Position numbers and translations under genes: made by a program. This document shows, piece by piece, positions 1 through 12,500 of a stretch of 64,000 nucleotides of DNA. The notes beneath the pieces are model-generated. The model was given only the letters and a program-made list of their open reading frames with translations, had not been told where the DNA came from and made no database searches. The stretch's first letter is position 1. Each line of letters opens with the position of its first letter. Location of the stretch: NCBI GenBank assembly GCA_009617715.1, contig VTFK01000097.1, forward strand, positions 434,001-498,000, in the 5' to 3' direction. The DNA comes from Plectrocnemia conspersa. Its lineage: Eukaryota; Arthropoda; Insecta; Trichoptera; Polycentropodidae.

Positions 1-960
1 CGTCATGGTTTACAGTCTCAGGTGGTGGATCTAGCGCTCCTGGAACGTTTTGAGGCTTAGTTATCCTGTTCGACCGAGAAAGGATTTAAAAGAAAGGATG
101 GATTGGTCAATAGATTTGCCTTTAAACATGAACGCCGCGTACTATTATTTTTATTTAATAAAAAAACGATAGGATAAAAGCGCTTTTTTTTGGTGCGTGC
201 AGCAGCTTATAAAATTAATTACTGTAGAAAATTCTGTAAAACGTATTACTAGAAAAAAAAATCTGCGATTGATGGACTTTATATATATTATCAAAAAGAT
301 TTTACAACTATCCTTATGAAATAATTTATAAAAATATAGAATTAGGCTAAGAAATAGAGAGAAACCCAAGACTTTTATGATAATATAATCAAAATACTTG
401 TTCGTAGGCAAATTAATAATAAGTCAATCCTAGAATAAAATACTTATTTTTTTATTTTTAAATTTTATCTTTAATTTAAGAAAATCCCTTGTAGACGCAA
501 TCTGAAATGTAATTATACAAATAGACAATTTTTAGATAAATGACACTTTTCATGTGGATATTTTTCTGTAAAATTCACTTTGAAGCGATGCGCATCAAAG
601 CATATTGCGTCAGAGCCAACGCATTTTTCGGTTTCCTTAAATGTGTGTGCGTAATATATTACCTTTAATAGCATAAGTAAATCTAAAAGCGTACTAGTAT
701 ATAATCATATATAATCATATAAATATATATTTTATTTTTATTTTTTATAAAATATTTAATAACCTAATCTTAAATTTAAACTGCTCAAAAAATATTACTA
801 TATTTTTTTAAATATAGTTGACGATCACCATAAAATACTACTGATTTTGTGAGGAGTTTGGGTCAGGATCCGATTAAACCCATTTGATATTTGATCAAAA
901 ATGAAATAATACATTATAATATATAACGCACCAAAAGAGAACACTTGAAACACAAATAAA
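1..960. other. AT-rich non-coding DNA, no gene seen
   Basis: The first 130 bases are slightly GC-richer, and the rest is AT-rich with homopolymer runs. A short near-repeat of TATATAATCA lies around 698-720. The only open frame of note (minus strand, 151-411) is AT-driven and resembles no family. I see no RNA gene, terminal inverted repeat or transposase motif. Confidence 0.6.
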
Positions 961-1440
961 AAAGGCACTGGAATTATGGTTTACGAAACATATAATCCAG
1001 AGGCACAGACCCTCAGCTATGCGCCAAATTGAGGACGACAAGATAGCGTAGACACAAATGGAAGACTCCGTGGTGGCAGCCCTAAGGGCTGCAGTCTCGG
1101 TGGAGGGCGTCTTTAAAGGGGTTTCTTAGATGATTCCATAAATGTGGGTATAGACTTCTGTCTGATCCCTCAAGAAGAGATTTGATCTATGGATACAGCT
1201 CTGGAGGCTGCATTTGATGGAGGCTCATCTCCTTAAATGGGACCCAACTAGGCAAATGTTCGTCATCAGGCCATCTGAGATTTTGTATAGGACCAAAATG
1301 CAAAGGTTTAGCGAACTGTAAATCGTTATGGTGTTGGCTAATAAGCCAACACCAAAACGAAATAAAAAGGCAACAAAACTTAATAAAGAGGCTTTTAATT
1401 AAAGCTAAAATCAAGAGGCAACTCAAAAGTTAAAAACCCC
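961..1440. mobile_element. GC-richer block, possible decayed retroelement end
   Basis: This stretch stands out sharply from its AT-rich flanks and contains a perfect 10-bp hairpin at 1330-1353. Neither strand gives a long frame. The minus-strand frame at 1187-1426 and the plus-strand frames both break, and I cannot match them to a transposase or reverse transcriptase. The composition jump and strong hairpin suggest a decayed mobile element, perhaps the 3' part of a non-LTR retrotransposon. A conserved non-coding patch is equally possible. Confidence 0.3.
1330..1353. repeat. perfect 10-bp stem-loop
   Basis: GGTGTTGGCT is followed by the four-base loop AATA and then its exact reverse complement AGCCAACACC. 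A GC-containing 10-bp stem is unlikely to be chance in this AT-rich context. It lies near the right end of the 961-1440 block, where a retroelement 3' structure would be expected. It is followed by A-rich sequence, not the T-run of an intrinsic terminator. Confidence 0.7.
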
Positions 1441-3420
1441 ACCGCCAAGACAGAAAAAGAAAGTGCGATGTTCCGATGTGCGATGCTCTGGTCTTGGAAC
1501 CAAGATCAATTATTTGGCGTGGCACAAAACTCTTGATAATCATGGCGCCTAATAAAGGATATGATTTCTCTGGAGTACGTAGAAACGTGTGATAAGCGAA
1601 CGGTTTAACGCGCAGTATCTTTCAGTCATTTTCAAGAAACGCTGGAAAGTGGTTCCAAAATTAGGTTTTCTTTTTTGGCGAATGGTTGCAACAGTTTTAT
1701 ATTTCTAACAATTGTTACTGCTAATATTTTGATGATTATGCAAATTTAACTCATTGAAACTCATCAGAACAATTATTTATCAGCTCTTTATTAGTCACAT
1801 TATTTTTCATAAAATTAAAATCTTGAATGATTTTTCTGTTCCTGTTTATGTAAATAATTTATATATCTAAAAAAATATTTCAAATGACACTAATTTATTT
1901 TTGCTATATTATAATTTCAAAGCATTAATGTGATTTCAAGGCAATGATGTCAATATTAGCACCATGAGAAACATATATGTATATAATATGTATATTTGTA
2001 TCATTCTGTATTTCAAGTCAAAATCACGCGTTCACTAATGTCTCAATCATTATGTAGATTATAATATATATTTGATTAGACTTTTGATTAGCTGGTAAAT
2101 TATATTACTTTTTTCAGCTTTCTGTTAGTAAATAATAATTAAAAGGAAATCATACTTATACACAATATATATTTTATAAAAAAACCCTTAGTGCAACTTA
2201 TAACTAGCTTTTTAATAATATAATCCATTTCTGTGCAATAAGTACGGTCAAATAAACCAATAATGTTTTCTCTGTCATATCTAAACTGTACAATTTCTGC
2301 TATTTTAAATTATAAGTTGAATAAAAAATATGTCGTGAAGTCTATATAATCGATTCACTGCATCAATCTATAAATTAATAACATCTAAATGTTATATATA
2401 CAGTAAATTATCGCAGTGGAAAATTAATAAAATGTTACTTACCCCATCATTCTTTTGACGTTTTCAATTATGATGATATGATAAGATAATGAAGTTTTTA
2501 CTTCGCTTACATTCATACAATTAATGAAACGCGAAAACTTTGTCTTTGTGGTATAAATTATTAATAAAATAATTTTATACTCCACGCGCAGCCACTGACG
2601 CGTATAAAGAGAAAGGAGGATTTGTGTGTTTCTAATTAAGTGACTAACACATGTGACACGAAACCATTTCATAAAGTTACTTAACCATATTTAGGTTCTC
2701 ATCTACACACACTCGAAGCCAAACGCATAACTTTTGACGTTTATTTATTGCTGTGGGACTGTTTGCCGAAAATTAATAAACCAAACAAAGCCCCGCATAA
2801 ATATAATATTAAACGAAGTATGTTTGTCTTTTAAAGTATATAAAGTAAATAAAATTTGGATTTATTCCATGATACGTCTGCCGGTCGTCGTACTCGAAGA
2901 ATAAAAACGCTTTAAAATCGATACACCATTTAGGGTCCGTCATTATTTGCCGTTGGACAAACGTACGACCCCCTCTGATACTCAGACGAAATAAATAAAT
3001 CTCATTTTACTGTACGCTATTAAAAACTACCGGGGGTAAGCAGCTTTCGTCCAGAAACAACATTTGATGGTGGCCATAAAACGTGTTCGTTCACGAAAAG
3101 GATGCATGGACTGTGGTCGATAATGAAAAGTGAGATTTTCATCCGACCACTGGCGAAACACATAATGCACGTATGAATCTGAATGTGTATAATAAAAATA
3201 ATAATGTTCATGAGATTTAAAAAGATATTGACGTCATAAAATTTATTTTTACCATAGTTCTTTAGTTAATATAGAATTTATTGGGAAATTATTATTTCGG
3301 GTAAATAAAGGCGCAGTAGGATAACGAGTTAAAAGTTTGTTTCCCAGTTCAGTAGCAAATTCGAATTCTAAAAGATTTCCATTTGCAATATTAAATACTA
3401 CCACTTAATCAAAAAAGATA
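1441..3420. other. non-coding DNA with weak GC-richer patches
   Basis: Patches at about 1450-1680, 2580-2760 and 2870-3150 are less AT-rich than the rest. Minus-strand open frames of 63-77 codons at 2439-2672 and 3020-3211 match nothing I know. No tRNA, TIR or transposase motif is visible. Confidence 0.5.
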
Positions 3421-3502
3421 TATTTTATTTTACATATATTTATTTTATTTTACATTGATTTAATAATACAAATTTTATTGTTACATCGATTTAATAATAC
3501 CA
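3421..3502. repeat. AT-rich tandem duplications
   Basis: A segment containing TATTTTATTTTACAT is repeated within 20 bases. Next to it ACAT(T/C)GATTTAATAATAC occurs twice with a 31-base spacing (near 3452 and 3483), with one transition between the copies. This looks like replication slippage. Confidence 0.6.
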
Positions 3503-4543
3503 TTTTTTTCTACAAATATAAAATAATTTGATTGTATGTGGGATTTCATACTAATTTCAGATATAACATCAAAGTAACGACGTTTGCTAATATTAACTAT
3601 CGATATGACGCTAGATATTCCTTTCCAGCGCAATTAAAACAAAAATCGCAGTTATGTTAGTCTGATAATAACAGATAAATTTGTGAAAAAAACACAATGG
3701 TTCTCAGATACAATCTGTCAAATGCCCTTAGGTAGCCACCACAAAAAGAAGTAAGCATAGAAAGGAATGCCTATATATTCTGTCCCTATAAACAGATAGC
3801 AAAACTAACACATTTTGTCCTAGACTGTTACAGTGCATAAAGCAAACATTTAAATATTAAGAGCACCTGCTCAATTGTTATTTTTTCACTGTGTTAGAAT
3901 CTTTAATATTAGAAAATAACGGCATAATAAAGCAATATTATGTATAAGCCAGAATTCATCAGAGTTATCGCTTTTGGCTTAATAACTTCCATAAGAATTC
4001 TATATTTTTACATATTCATTTTCGACTTGATTACTAAACTACACTTCAGATGTAAAGTTAATGGAATTAAACAAATCCATATTAAGGACCCCTTAGACGA
4101 TAAGCCTAGAAGTTTGTAGTCCGAAAAAAGACAGCCATGCAGATTTTTTACTTCAATCATCAGATTTTGTCCAGTTGATGCTTCTGAGCCACCAAGAGCT
4201 AACTTGACTTTCGAGAAAGCCCTAGAGATTTTATGCTGCTGAGCAACGATACGAATGATATCAGCCAGAATATTTACTTATATTTCAATAAGCCAAGCAT
4301 TAAAATCGCACATTAATAAAAAAACTTATTATGAACGTGCAATCACTGAAAATCAAAACAACTACTTTTATCAAAGCATATCTTAGTAGTACGGGTTGCA
4401 GCAGAGTTAGCCCAAGCTAAATAAGATTCTATTCTTTATAAATAAAATTATAGTTTATAAAAAAAATATTTTTAAACATTAACTAATAATATAGCTAAAT
4501 TGTTTATATAAATTATATTATCTTGTATTATATACATATTGCT
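3503..4543. other. non-coding DNA, no gene recognised
   Basis: The part from 3700 to 4260 is of intermediate composition. On the minus strand between about 4260 and 3970 one frame stays open for roughly 90 codons if no start codon is required, but its product matches no family I can name. I treat it as a chance frame. The remainder is plain AT-rich sequence. Confidence 0.45.
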
Positions 4544-4606
4544 GTGTAGGGTAATTAAAAATAAAAATGGCAAAAATAATGTAGTGTAGGGTAATTTAAA
4601 ATATTA
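4544..4606. repeat. short duplication, 40-base period
   Basis: GTGTAGGGTAATT followed by an A-rich run occurs at 4544 and again at 4584, so this is a local duplication with small indels. No function is suggested. Confidence 0.6.
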
Positions 4607-5780
4607 CAAAAAAGTTTATTTTAACATGAATAATTATTGCATATATCTATTTATACGCATGCAATCACTGTGACAAATTGAAACACGTACCCTCCTATGT
4701 TGAAATTTTCCAAAGCTTTCAAAAGCTCGAATTGCATAATTAAGCCGACGTCAGTCACGATTTACATTCACGAAGCGTTAAATAAAAGTTCTAATATATC
4801 AAGCATAGATTAGAGGCGTTCATTAACGTTTCCCGTGTACACTTTTTTATTCTAGGATAATTGAACGAACAAATTGAGATTGACAGGTGAGCTTAATTGA
4901 AAAGTTTTTTATTTTATTCTATGTAGCGCCGTATAAATAAATCTGTATCGGGTTATTCCCATTTTGTTTACAAATTCGAGTGCCTATATCTTTTGTAATC
5001 CATCTTACTGGAGGTCTTATTAAATTCAATAAACTATGTCGAGATGCATACATGGGTATTATATATCTATAAGGAGCAATATTATGGACAAATAAATTGA
5101 AGAGTAGAAAGCTCGCGGACTATGGGTATCGCCCAGAAACAAACAGAAGATATATTTCATGTTTCCAGCCGGATAAACACACAATAGATTTTGGAAAGAG
5201 GCTTGGGCGCTGGCTGGCAATCCTCTTTGAAGGGGATCTGAATAGTAAAAATTTATGGTCGAAGAAATAGAAAGCCTTATTTATGAATCTATAGTGGCTG
5301 TCTTTCGAGCGACGCATGCGATTGTCGTTTGTATTTATAAGATCTCCCATGTTCAAATATGATTACCGATAATCCTTTTATGGGTTATCGAGATAAAAAT
5401 ATTTATTTAATCTGGATATAAGAAACATATTCAGACAAATAGTAATACAATCTTGCGATTTTATATCTTGAAATTACATCCACCGCGGGGTAGTAATCTT
5501 TATGGGCTCGCAAATGTAAACTTTATATGCTTCTCGCCCCGTGTTCTACGTTTATGTAAGCGATTTGAAACAATGTAACAAAAATGTAACGATAACAGAT
5601 TTTTTTACGATTTCGCGAGCTTTTCTCGCATCCGACGGCAACCCCACATTCTCACTTCGATGCCCTTTTGATCGTATCGCAGAACGTCTCTACACTTTAA
5701 AGATAATTTCTACTCCAGCGAAGGCATAATAAAAACTTCGCCCAACCCCTTTGATTTGAAGCAACTGCTGTAAAAAATAT
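4607..5780. other. GC-richer patch, candidate conserved non-coding DNA
   Basis: The sequence from about 5090 to 5370, and again 5470-5750, is clearly less AT-rich than its surroundings and rich in CpG. Open frames exist on both strands (minus 5120-5356, plus 5541-5729) but neither product is recognisable. Open frames on both strands suggest that base composition, not coding, explains them. A regulatory element is the better guess. Confidence 0.4.
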
Positions 5781-7180
5781 TAAATATTATATTTCAATTC
5801 ATTGTGTACTTCGACGGGAAAACTTAGAAAGCAATTTTAATTAAAATCCGCAAAAAAAATGTATTCGTATATGTATGCCTTAATGTGCGGTTATTAATAT
5901 TTTTTCTATCTACATGTAAACAAAATATTTTGTCAAAGTAAAATTTACATAAAAGGGGTAAACATACAATATTATTTAATACTATAAATAATTTACAAAA
6001 ATAGTTTGAATCCATAAATAATTGCCTCAAAAACCTAAAACTTATTTTTCTTATTATATAATGTTTTTTTTATTTGTATTTTAATTGAAAATTAAATAAA
6101 GGTGTTATTAACTTAACTTTATCATTATATAGATGTTGCAAAACAAATAAAACGAATAACCTACAATTTAGATTTCGATATTAGTGAGAAAGTGTTTATG
6201 ATCTCCATATGCGAATATAGTATCATTAAATATATTACTTGAGTTTTATTTTCCTACCACTACATATACACTATAATAACATTGAATCGATCGCATTTAT
6301 TCAATGTCATTACATATATTATATAATACTTTTTTAATTAACTGATTTAACAGATATATTGTAAAAAAAATATATTAATTTTGAAGGATATCTCGCAATT
6401 GATTCAATGAACGAAAATATTATAGCCTTCAAATTATTTGTAGATCTAAAATTTATCAAATAAATATAGATTTAGTATATAAAAATCATTACTAAATTAA
6501 TTTGAATTTAAATCCCTGACACCTATTTTATATCCCTGATACTTTTTTTTATTCGATTAATACTCGTGCACAAGTTTTAGCATTATAAATATTTTTTAAC
6601 AAACGTATGTATATGAGAGTATAAAAGTGGGGTTAATGACAGCACTAAGCATTTCTTATACATTTTATATGTTTTATTGTAGATATATCAAAAGCAATAT
6701 TAATTATTATTATTAGTTGGAATACATTTTCGTGCTTATTTTTAGACGCATAGATAAAAATGATTGCTATGTTTTTTATAAAAAAACATAAAAAAGTATT
6801 TTAAACGTAGTTTTCAATTATATGATCACTATATTTGCTGTCAAGTATACGTGTAACTTTTTAATTCACTTTGTGCCGTTTGGTTTATTCACAATTCCAT
6901 CACAATAACAATGTTTTTCCCCAGCTGTTTTCTTTGACAAAGAGCAAGTCAGACGTATCATTCGAACTTATCTTTCTTTATAAGAAAACGTCTTCATTGA
7001 AAAGTTTTGTATTTATTTTGAAACATGTTAGAGAACGTTATTTTTTCATTGTATCATACACGATTTTTAACCGTGTATCTTATACATAATATAAACTATA
7101 CAATTCGTAAGAATTGTTATTTAATTTATTTAATTTAAATTCACTATCACATTATCTACTTTTTTATGTTAAAGTATGCA
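5781..7180. other. AT-rich desert
   Basis: Long T and A runs dominate here. The open frames at 5824-6030 (minus) and 6871-7089 (plus) are biased towards Phe, Ile, Asn and Lys, as AT-rich non-coding DNA predicts. I see no repeats with TIRs and no RNA gene. Confidence 0.6.
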
Positions 7181-7185
7181 ACAAT

Positions 7186-7245
7186 GGGGTTCGAATTACA
7201 GTGTCACAGTCAGTTCACCAATTAGACTATTCCAGCGCTGATTGA
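7186..7245 (-). repeat. tRNA-derived SINE head, degenerate
   Basis: Read on the minus strand, TAGTCTAATTGG fits the RNA polymerase III A box. About 25 bases later TTCGAACCCC resembles the T-arm and B box, with two changes that break the T-stem. No acceptor stem can be folded, so this is a tRNA-derived repeat or relic, not a working tRNA. The motif CTAATTGG is shared with the tRNA-like half at 50319-50377, which may mark one SINE family. Confidence 0.4.
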
Positions 7246-7249
7246 ATTA

Positions 7250-7860
7250 CAAAAAAAGATTTCCTCCACGTCTAAAGTTTCCGAATTGGATTTAGAGTCT
7301 TGATTGGTTTAAAAACTTAATTACATTAAGAAAGTCAGCGTCGCTCGATTCTAGTAGCGGCGGAGACAAGGCTATATTTGAAAGAAAGTAATTATACAGA
7401 AGTTGAAAAAAATAGGGTGCAGATTTCGAATTCATCGCTGATGGTTATAGCATACAATTAAATTTTCAACAGAATGATTGTGCTAATTGACTGAATTGGA
7501 ATTTGATTTCGTTGGATGAAAATTATTCCACTGGGATTAATTATTTATACGTTATGCATTATATATTATGGACACGTGTGAAAAGTGGAAAAACCGAAAT
7601 GTCGGGAAAATTTTCTCTCGTAGACAAATTTTATCAACGCCACACCGGATTAATTATTCTGCACTTTGGGCGGTTCGCGGAATTTCTGTCTACATGTTAA
7701 TGTTTCCCTTTCCATTTTATATATGCAAGTACACACATATTATACGTATTATTTTATGAGAGTTATGAGTTTTGGTTACGAGGCGTTTACTGTCGCTCGA
7801 GCGCCGCCGGTTGGGCGCGCATGTGCATACGAGCAGCTTGAAATATTGGAGTGAACAATA
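7250..7860. other. GC-richer patches with a CpG spike
   Basis: Two less AT-rich parts are seen (about 7260-7400 and 7560-7850). The second ends in a very CpG-rich stretch at 7768-7845 that includes GCGCCGCC and GGGCGCGC. Three overlapping plus-strand frames of 62-65 codons occur at 7503-7854 in different phases, and none is recognisable. A regulatory island is more likely than an exon. Confidence 0.4.
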
Positions 7861-8076
7861 ATATATACTTTTATAAAGCAATTTTTAATTTTAAACACAA
7901 AATAATTTACATATAAATTAAAAGAAAATGTTTCAGAGTACATATCTACTTATTAATTATCTACGAGGTACATACATACGTATTGCTCAAGAGCGAAGGT
8001 CTTGATTTGCCGTATCTTATCTCTTTTTAATATATTTAACAGTAGGGATGATATTATAATAAATATGTTATAATCT

Positions 8077-8102
8077 GTCTTTATCTAACAATAGATAAAG
8101 AC
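8077..8102. repeat. perfect 11-bp stem-loop
   Basis: GTCTTTATCTA and its exact reverse complement TAGATAAAGAC flank the loop ACAA. One further T-A pair extends the stem to 12 bp. It lies at the left edge of the GC-richer block 8150-9330, so it could be an element boundary structure. Confidence 0.65.
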
Positions 8103-8149
8103 AAATGATCTGACCATATTAACTGGTGAAGAGAGATAGATCATCTGAT

Positions 8150-8720
8150 TTCATAGCTTTTAAAAAAGCTCAAAATAATATGAGCAGACTTCAATAGAAA
8201 CTAGATTTAGGCGCAAGGCTTACATGTGATTTTCGTCTTCATCGTCACCTACGCCATCAGTGCGTGAGACGAGAGCATCTAGAAATCTCCCTCAGTTAAT
8301 GCTTCAGCGATCCCAAACAGCCCCACTTAAGTAGGTTATCTTATGCTACAACACTCCGCCAACAATGGAACTACAAATACTTGCCGTAGCGACATATCGA
8401 CCTTATGAATCAACATATGTCTGCGATTTTTCGTATTAAGAAGGGACGCTTAGCTGTGATTGTCGAAAAAGGGCTTCATCGCCATTGAATCGTACATAGT
8501 GTGATGCTCGAACAATGGTAGGTGACACCAAAATTGTTCGAGAAATTTCATACGATACAGTTCCTGAACACAGGGGTACAGAGATTATCTTTCAGAGTCT
8601 TCCAGGACTTTTCCTGCAGCCATGTCTACCATGCCTACAATCCATTTTTGTGGGACGTCCTCCTGCTCAGCATATTCATAGCATTCGAGGTATAGAATAA
8701 AATATGTCCCCTCCACCAAG
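8150..8720 (-). mobile_element. unassigned GC-richer block with an interrupted minus-strand frame
   Basis: Base composition rises to near-even, unlike the flanks. On the minus strand from about 8690 to 8340 one phase is open apart from two stops. It includes a stretch reading QKWIVGMVDMAAGKVLEDSE and, further on, NTKNRRHMLIHKVDMSLRQ. The first stretch faintly recalls the central part of ISXO2/Merlin-type transposases (a WVVG..-type strand followed by a GKV turn), but I cannot find the catalytic triad, so I do not assign the family. A 61-codon plus-strand frame at 8515-8700 overlaps it and looks like a shadow. Broken transposon or retroposed coding sequence is the best guess. Confidence 0.3.
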
Positions 8721-9330
8721 ACTGTTGTCTAATATAAATATGTACCTACATTTATTTTTGTTTTTCAATTAGCCCTTCTCAGAGCTCTAAAGCACTCTGT
8801 TCGTAAGAAAAAACTTGTTTCAGGTTACATCTTAATCATATCTCTCCCATGGGAGAAACAGAGCTCAAAAGGGTATTACTTTTCCTATCATTTAAATGCC
8901 GAAAGAGCATCGATAACTTCGTACAGGATATTACTCATTGTGTCTGGCTCTAGCGACATCCCAGGTAGGAAGTTGAGCGGAGCATAGGTTCACGCTTAAC
9001 GAATCTATGAAATTGAATAGGTATACATAGCTATTAATCGTCCCTCATATACGGCTGGAAGGTGAATCAAATACGTAGAGGGTGATTTTATTTATGTGTA
9101 GGTAGAAAGAGACATACTATAAGTCCTCATCTGTCCATAACTATCAGTTAATAAGAAAAGATTTCCTATCCTGTCACCATAGACCAGTAAATACCAATAG
9201 GTGGGAACAACTGATTCATTTAGTGACGTTAGCCCAATGCATTACAGTGGGGGTCAGCAGACACCAGCATTTTGCGTACTGCCAGCTATTGTATAAATAC
9301 ATCAAAAGTTTTTTTTTGCATTTTCATTTT
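8721..9330. other. intermediate-GC sequence, unassigned
   Basis: This may continue the block on its left. It contains many short interrupted frames and no recognisable motif. The end, 9225-9300, has a GC-richer string including CAGTGGGGGTCAGCAG before AT-rich DNA resumes, which could be an element end. No TIR partner was found by eye. Confidence 0.3.
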
Positions 9331-11900
9331 CTCATTTATTCCTAAACTTTCAATTCCCAATGTTATTAGTTGATAGTCATTTTATTTTTATTTAACTTAA
9401 CATCCCCCACTATGATTGCCTAATTATGCTAAAAAAGATTATATTTGGTTCATTCTGCTTGTATTGAAACAGCCAAGACAATAATATGCAATTATTTTCT
9501 TTATGTGTACCACCTTAGATTTGGCTTTTAGTTGTGCTGCTTATCGTCAACAACGTCGTCGTGCTGAGAATATTAAAATTAAAAATTATTACTTTTCGTC
9601 AATATTTTTAGTTTATTTATATTATATTATCCAAGATTCAAAGTAAAGTTTAACTATAAAATATGAATTCGTTCAATATCATAATTGAAAAATTTTAACT
9701 ATGATAATTCGTGCTTCAAAGAAATTCGCTGCTAAACTTTTCAGCATGCGTTCATTACTGGCTTCGTTTATAATGAAAAAAACTACGCTTTTTTTACTTT
9801 AAGGTTTATCTCGAGGCGCTTATAGCTAAAGTTTGTAAGGAACATGGAGTTAAACATATTTATGACTTTTGCGGTGGGAATATTAAAATTTTTGCCACCG
9901 TCTACGTGGAAAGCTATTTCGCTCGCGCTTTCGCAAGCTGCTTTGTGAGAAAACGTCTAATTTACGAGTCGATTTCGATGTTCTAATCAAAGTAAAAAGA
10001 ATATATTAATTCAGTATAAAAAGTATTATGTTTGTGTTTTCGGATCGAGCTCAAAGCAAGCACCCTTTAGAATTTCGGCGCGGAAGCGAATATTTTTTTC
10101 AAGATTGACGTTGCATAAACATCAAGCGTCGAGATGAGATTGTGCAGTACTATGAATTTTCGAGCTTTTTATTACAATAAAAGTTAACGCACACTTGAGT
10201 TCTTCCTTTGAGAATAACACGAACACAGCTCGTATGAACTCATTTCATTATTGTAAGCTCGGGAGTCAACGCGGAGCGGGAGCGGGGCGTACGAATAAAA
10301 ACCGTAAGCGTATGAATAGCATTAAAACCCCACGTGCCGATTCAAAAGAAGAAGCATTCGTTAAGTATTAATATATATTAAAATAAGTAATATCCCTTTA
10401 AATATTGTGCTATTTTATACGCAAGTAATTAATTTATAAAGCGAATTATATATTATTTTAAACTACAGACAACGGCAGGTTATCATACTAAACTTACAAT
10501 ATTGAAAGCTCAGTATAAATTGTTTTTATATTAACCTTTTAAATACTGTGTAATTGATTGGAAATGATTTAACTAGACATTTTTGTTTTTTAAATCTTTA
10601 CAATTAAACTTTGAGTCGAGATAATATAATAAAAATACATACAGCTAAGTTATGTGTACGTACATATTTTTTTGTTTTATTAAATACCCCTGATAAGATA
10701 CCGACCCCACGCGATAAATTTTGTATACAGTAAAACGTCTAGTATAAACCTCTTTTCTTATTATTCCGTCATGCCAGGCGATCCATAGATATTTATTTAT
10801 CGTTAAACACTCGGCTGCTCCCTTTGAATAATCTTTTGTAATTAAATTACACGCAGAACAATAACATCATACGCCATTGTACTGTACAGCAAGATACAAT
10901 AACGCGCTCAGTCAAGTGAAAAAAATAATTAATTATATGCTTCACGGAAGACACCCCGTAACCGGATTTCACTACGGCTCTGCAAATATTTTTTGCTAAT
11001 GAAAATTAAGCTTTGATTTGTGTACAGGATGATCAATTTATTTTAAAAATGCAAAACTTTCTCTCAATTAATTCAAACCAATTAATAAATTTTTGATTTT
11101 ATAAATAAAATTCACAAGTCATCGACCTTCCTCTATCTCGAGCTTATTATTTCGTCGTACTTAATTTTAATTACTTGTAACAATATCCAATTGTTAATTT
11201 TCAATTTGAGACGCTCGAAAATTAACGCTTGTTTTACTTTCTCATTAGCTTGGCTTTCTATTTTATTTTATATATTCATATTTAATTTATTTATACATCT
11301 CAATGATCCCTTAGCGGTGCTACGCCATTGGGAATTAGCGAGTGTGGTAAGGGTCTGTTAAATAAATGTTTTAATCTCTTAAATAGACACCTTTATTGCA
11401 CTGTTTAGTTTTAGTATGCAAATAATGTCACAATTACATTATTTTTTTGGCTAATTAAAATATATTTAGATAATCTACAGAAACAGTAAGTATAAAAGAA
11501 AGAAGTTTTACATATGTATATTTTTAGTGCAGTAGTATTTATCAATATTGATCAAGTTAGTCTAGAATTAAAACTTTATGTATAAATAAATTGGCTACCT
11601 TGCTTTTGATTTTGATATATTTCTAGATCTTTTACTTTTACTTTCTAAATATTTCTTATAGTTTTAACGGTAAAGCTTTCTATGGTATATACATTTAATA
11701 ATATGATTTCTCATCTTCTATTTTTTTCAAAACGTATGTATATTGGTATTTTATTAAAAGATCATTAGTTTTCAGAAACGTTTTTTATCATTAATTTTTT
11801 TTAAATATATAATAATGTAATTTGTATGTGTTTCTATGATAGAGTTTAATAATATTATAAAATCACCCAGCAAAATTGAAATGCATCCAATTTGTTAATA
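9331..11900. other. AT-rich DNA enclosing a GC-richer island at 9.8-10.35 kb
   Basis: The island from about 9800 to 10340 is CpG-rich and gives no long frame on either strand, so coding is unlikely. Smaller less AT-rich patches lie at 10690-10980 and 11300-11360. The rest is AT-rich. An ATGCAAAT octamer, the POU-domain consensus, occurs at 11416-11423, which could be chance. Confidence 0.45.
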
Positions 11901-12500
11901 TTACAGACACGTGTTGTATACAATGTCTGCAGAAAATAATTTCGCCAGCTCGGGAACATCCTTCCAGATTATTTTGCACTCATTTGCTTGCAATATTCAA
12001 AGGGCGAAAATCAGCGGGCGTGTCTTATTGAGCCCTCGAGGGTGTTGGTTTACTCGGTGTTTACTCGAACTTTTCCAGTCCACCACAAGGGGGTTGGTTC
12101 GGGTCGAGTAATAATATCCACTCTCCTTTTTCATATCCTCCGGTACCGTTTGAGCGTTTATGTGCTTTTTTGGGTCACTTAATATGAGGACAAGAAAGCT
12201 TTATGTTGCCATTCGCGTCGCCCGCTTAAGACAACACAGCAGCAGATAAATGTTTGCCAGGATCAACGGGGGTGGATTTTTCCTCTTGAATAAATGAGCA
12301 AAGTACTTCGGTGTCGTCTAATCCACCTCTTGAGTAACTGCTAAAATTTTCACAGCAGTCTTAAATTTAAGCGTCTTAAAAGGCGCGCCCAGACTTCCTG
12401 CGAATATAATATAATATATTATATTTTTACACGCGAAACGTTTACCGTTACGACCGAAGAAAATACGTCTGGTGAAAGTTAATTTCTTATATAACTCAAA
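11901..12500. other. GC-richer island, candidate regulatory DNA
   Basis: This CpG-containing island holds overlapping plus-strand frames at 11911-12111 and 11988-12182 in two phases. Neither product resembles a known domain. GGCGCGCC occurs near 12380. The short, out-of-phase frames are what a compositional patch gives, so I read it as non-coding. Confidence 0.4.
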
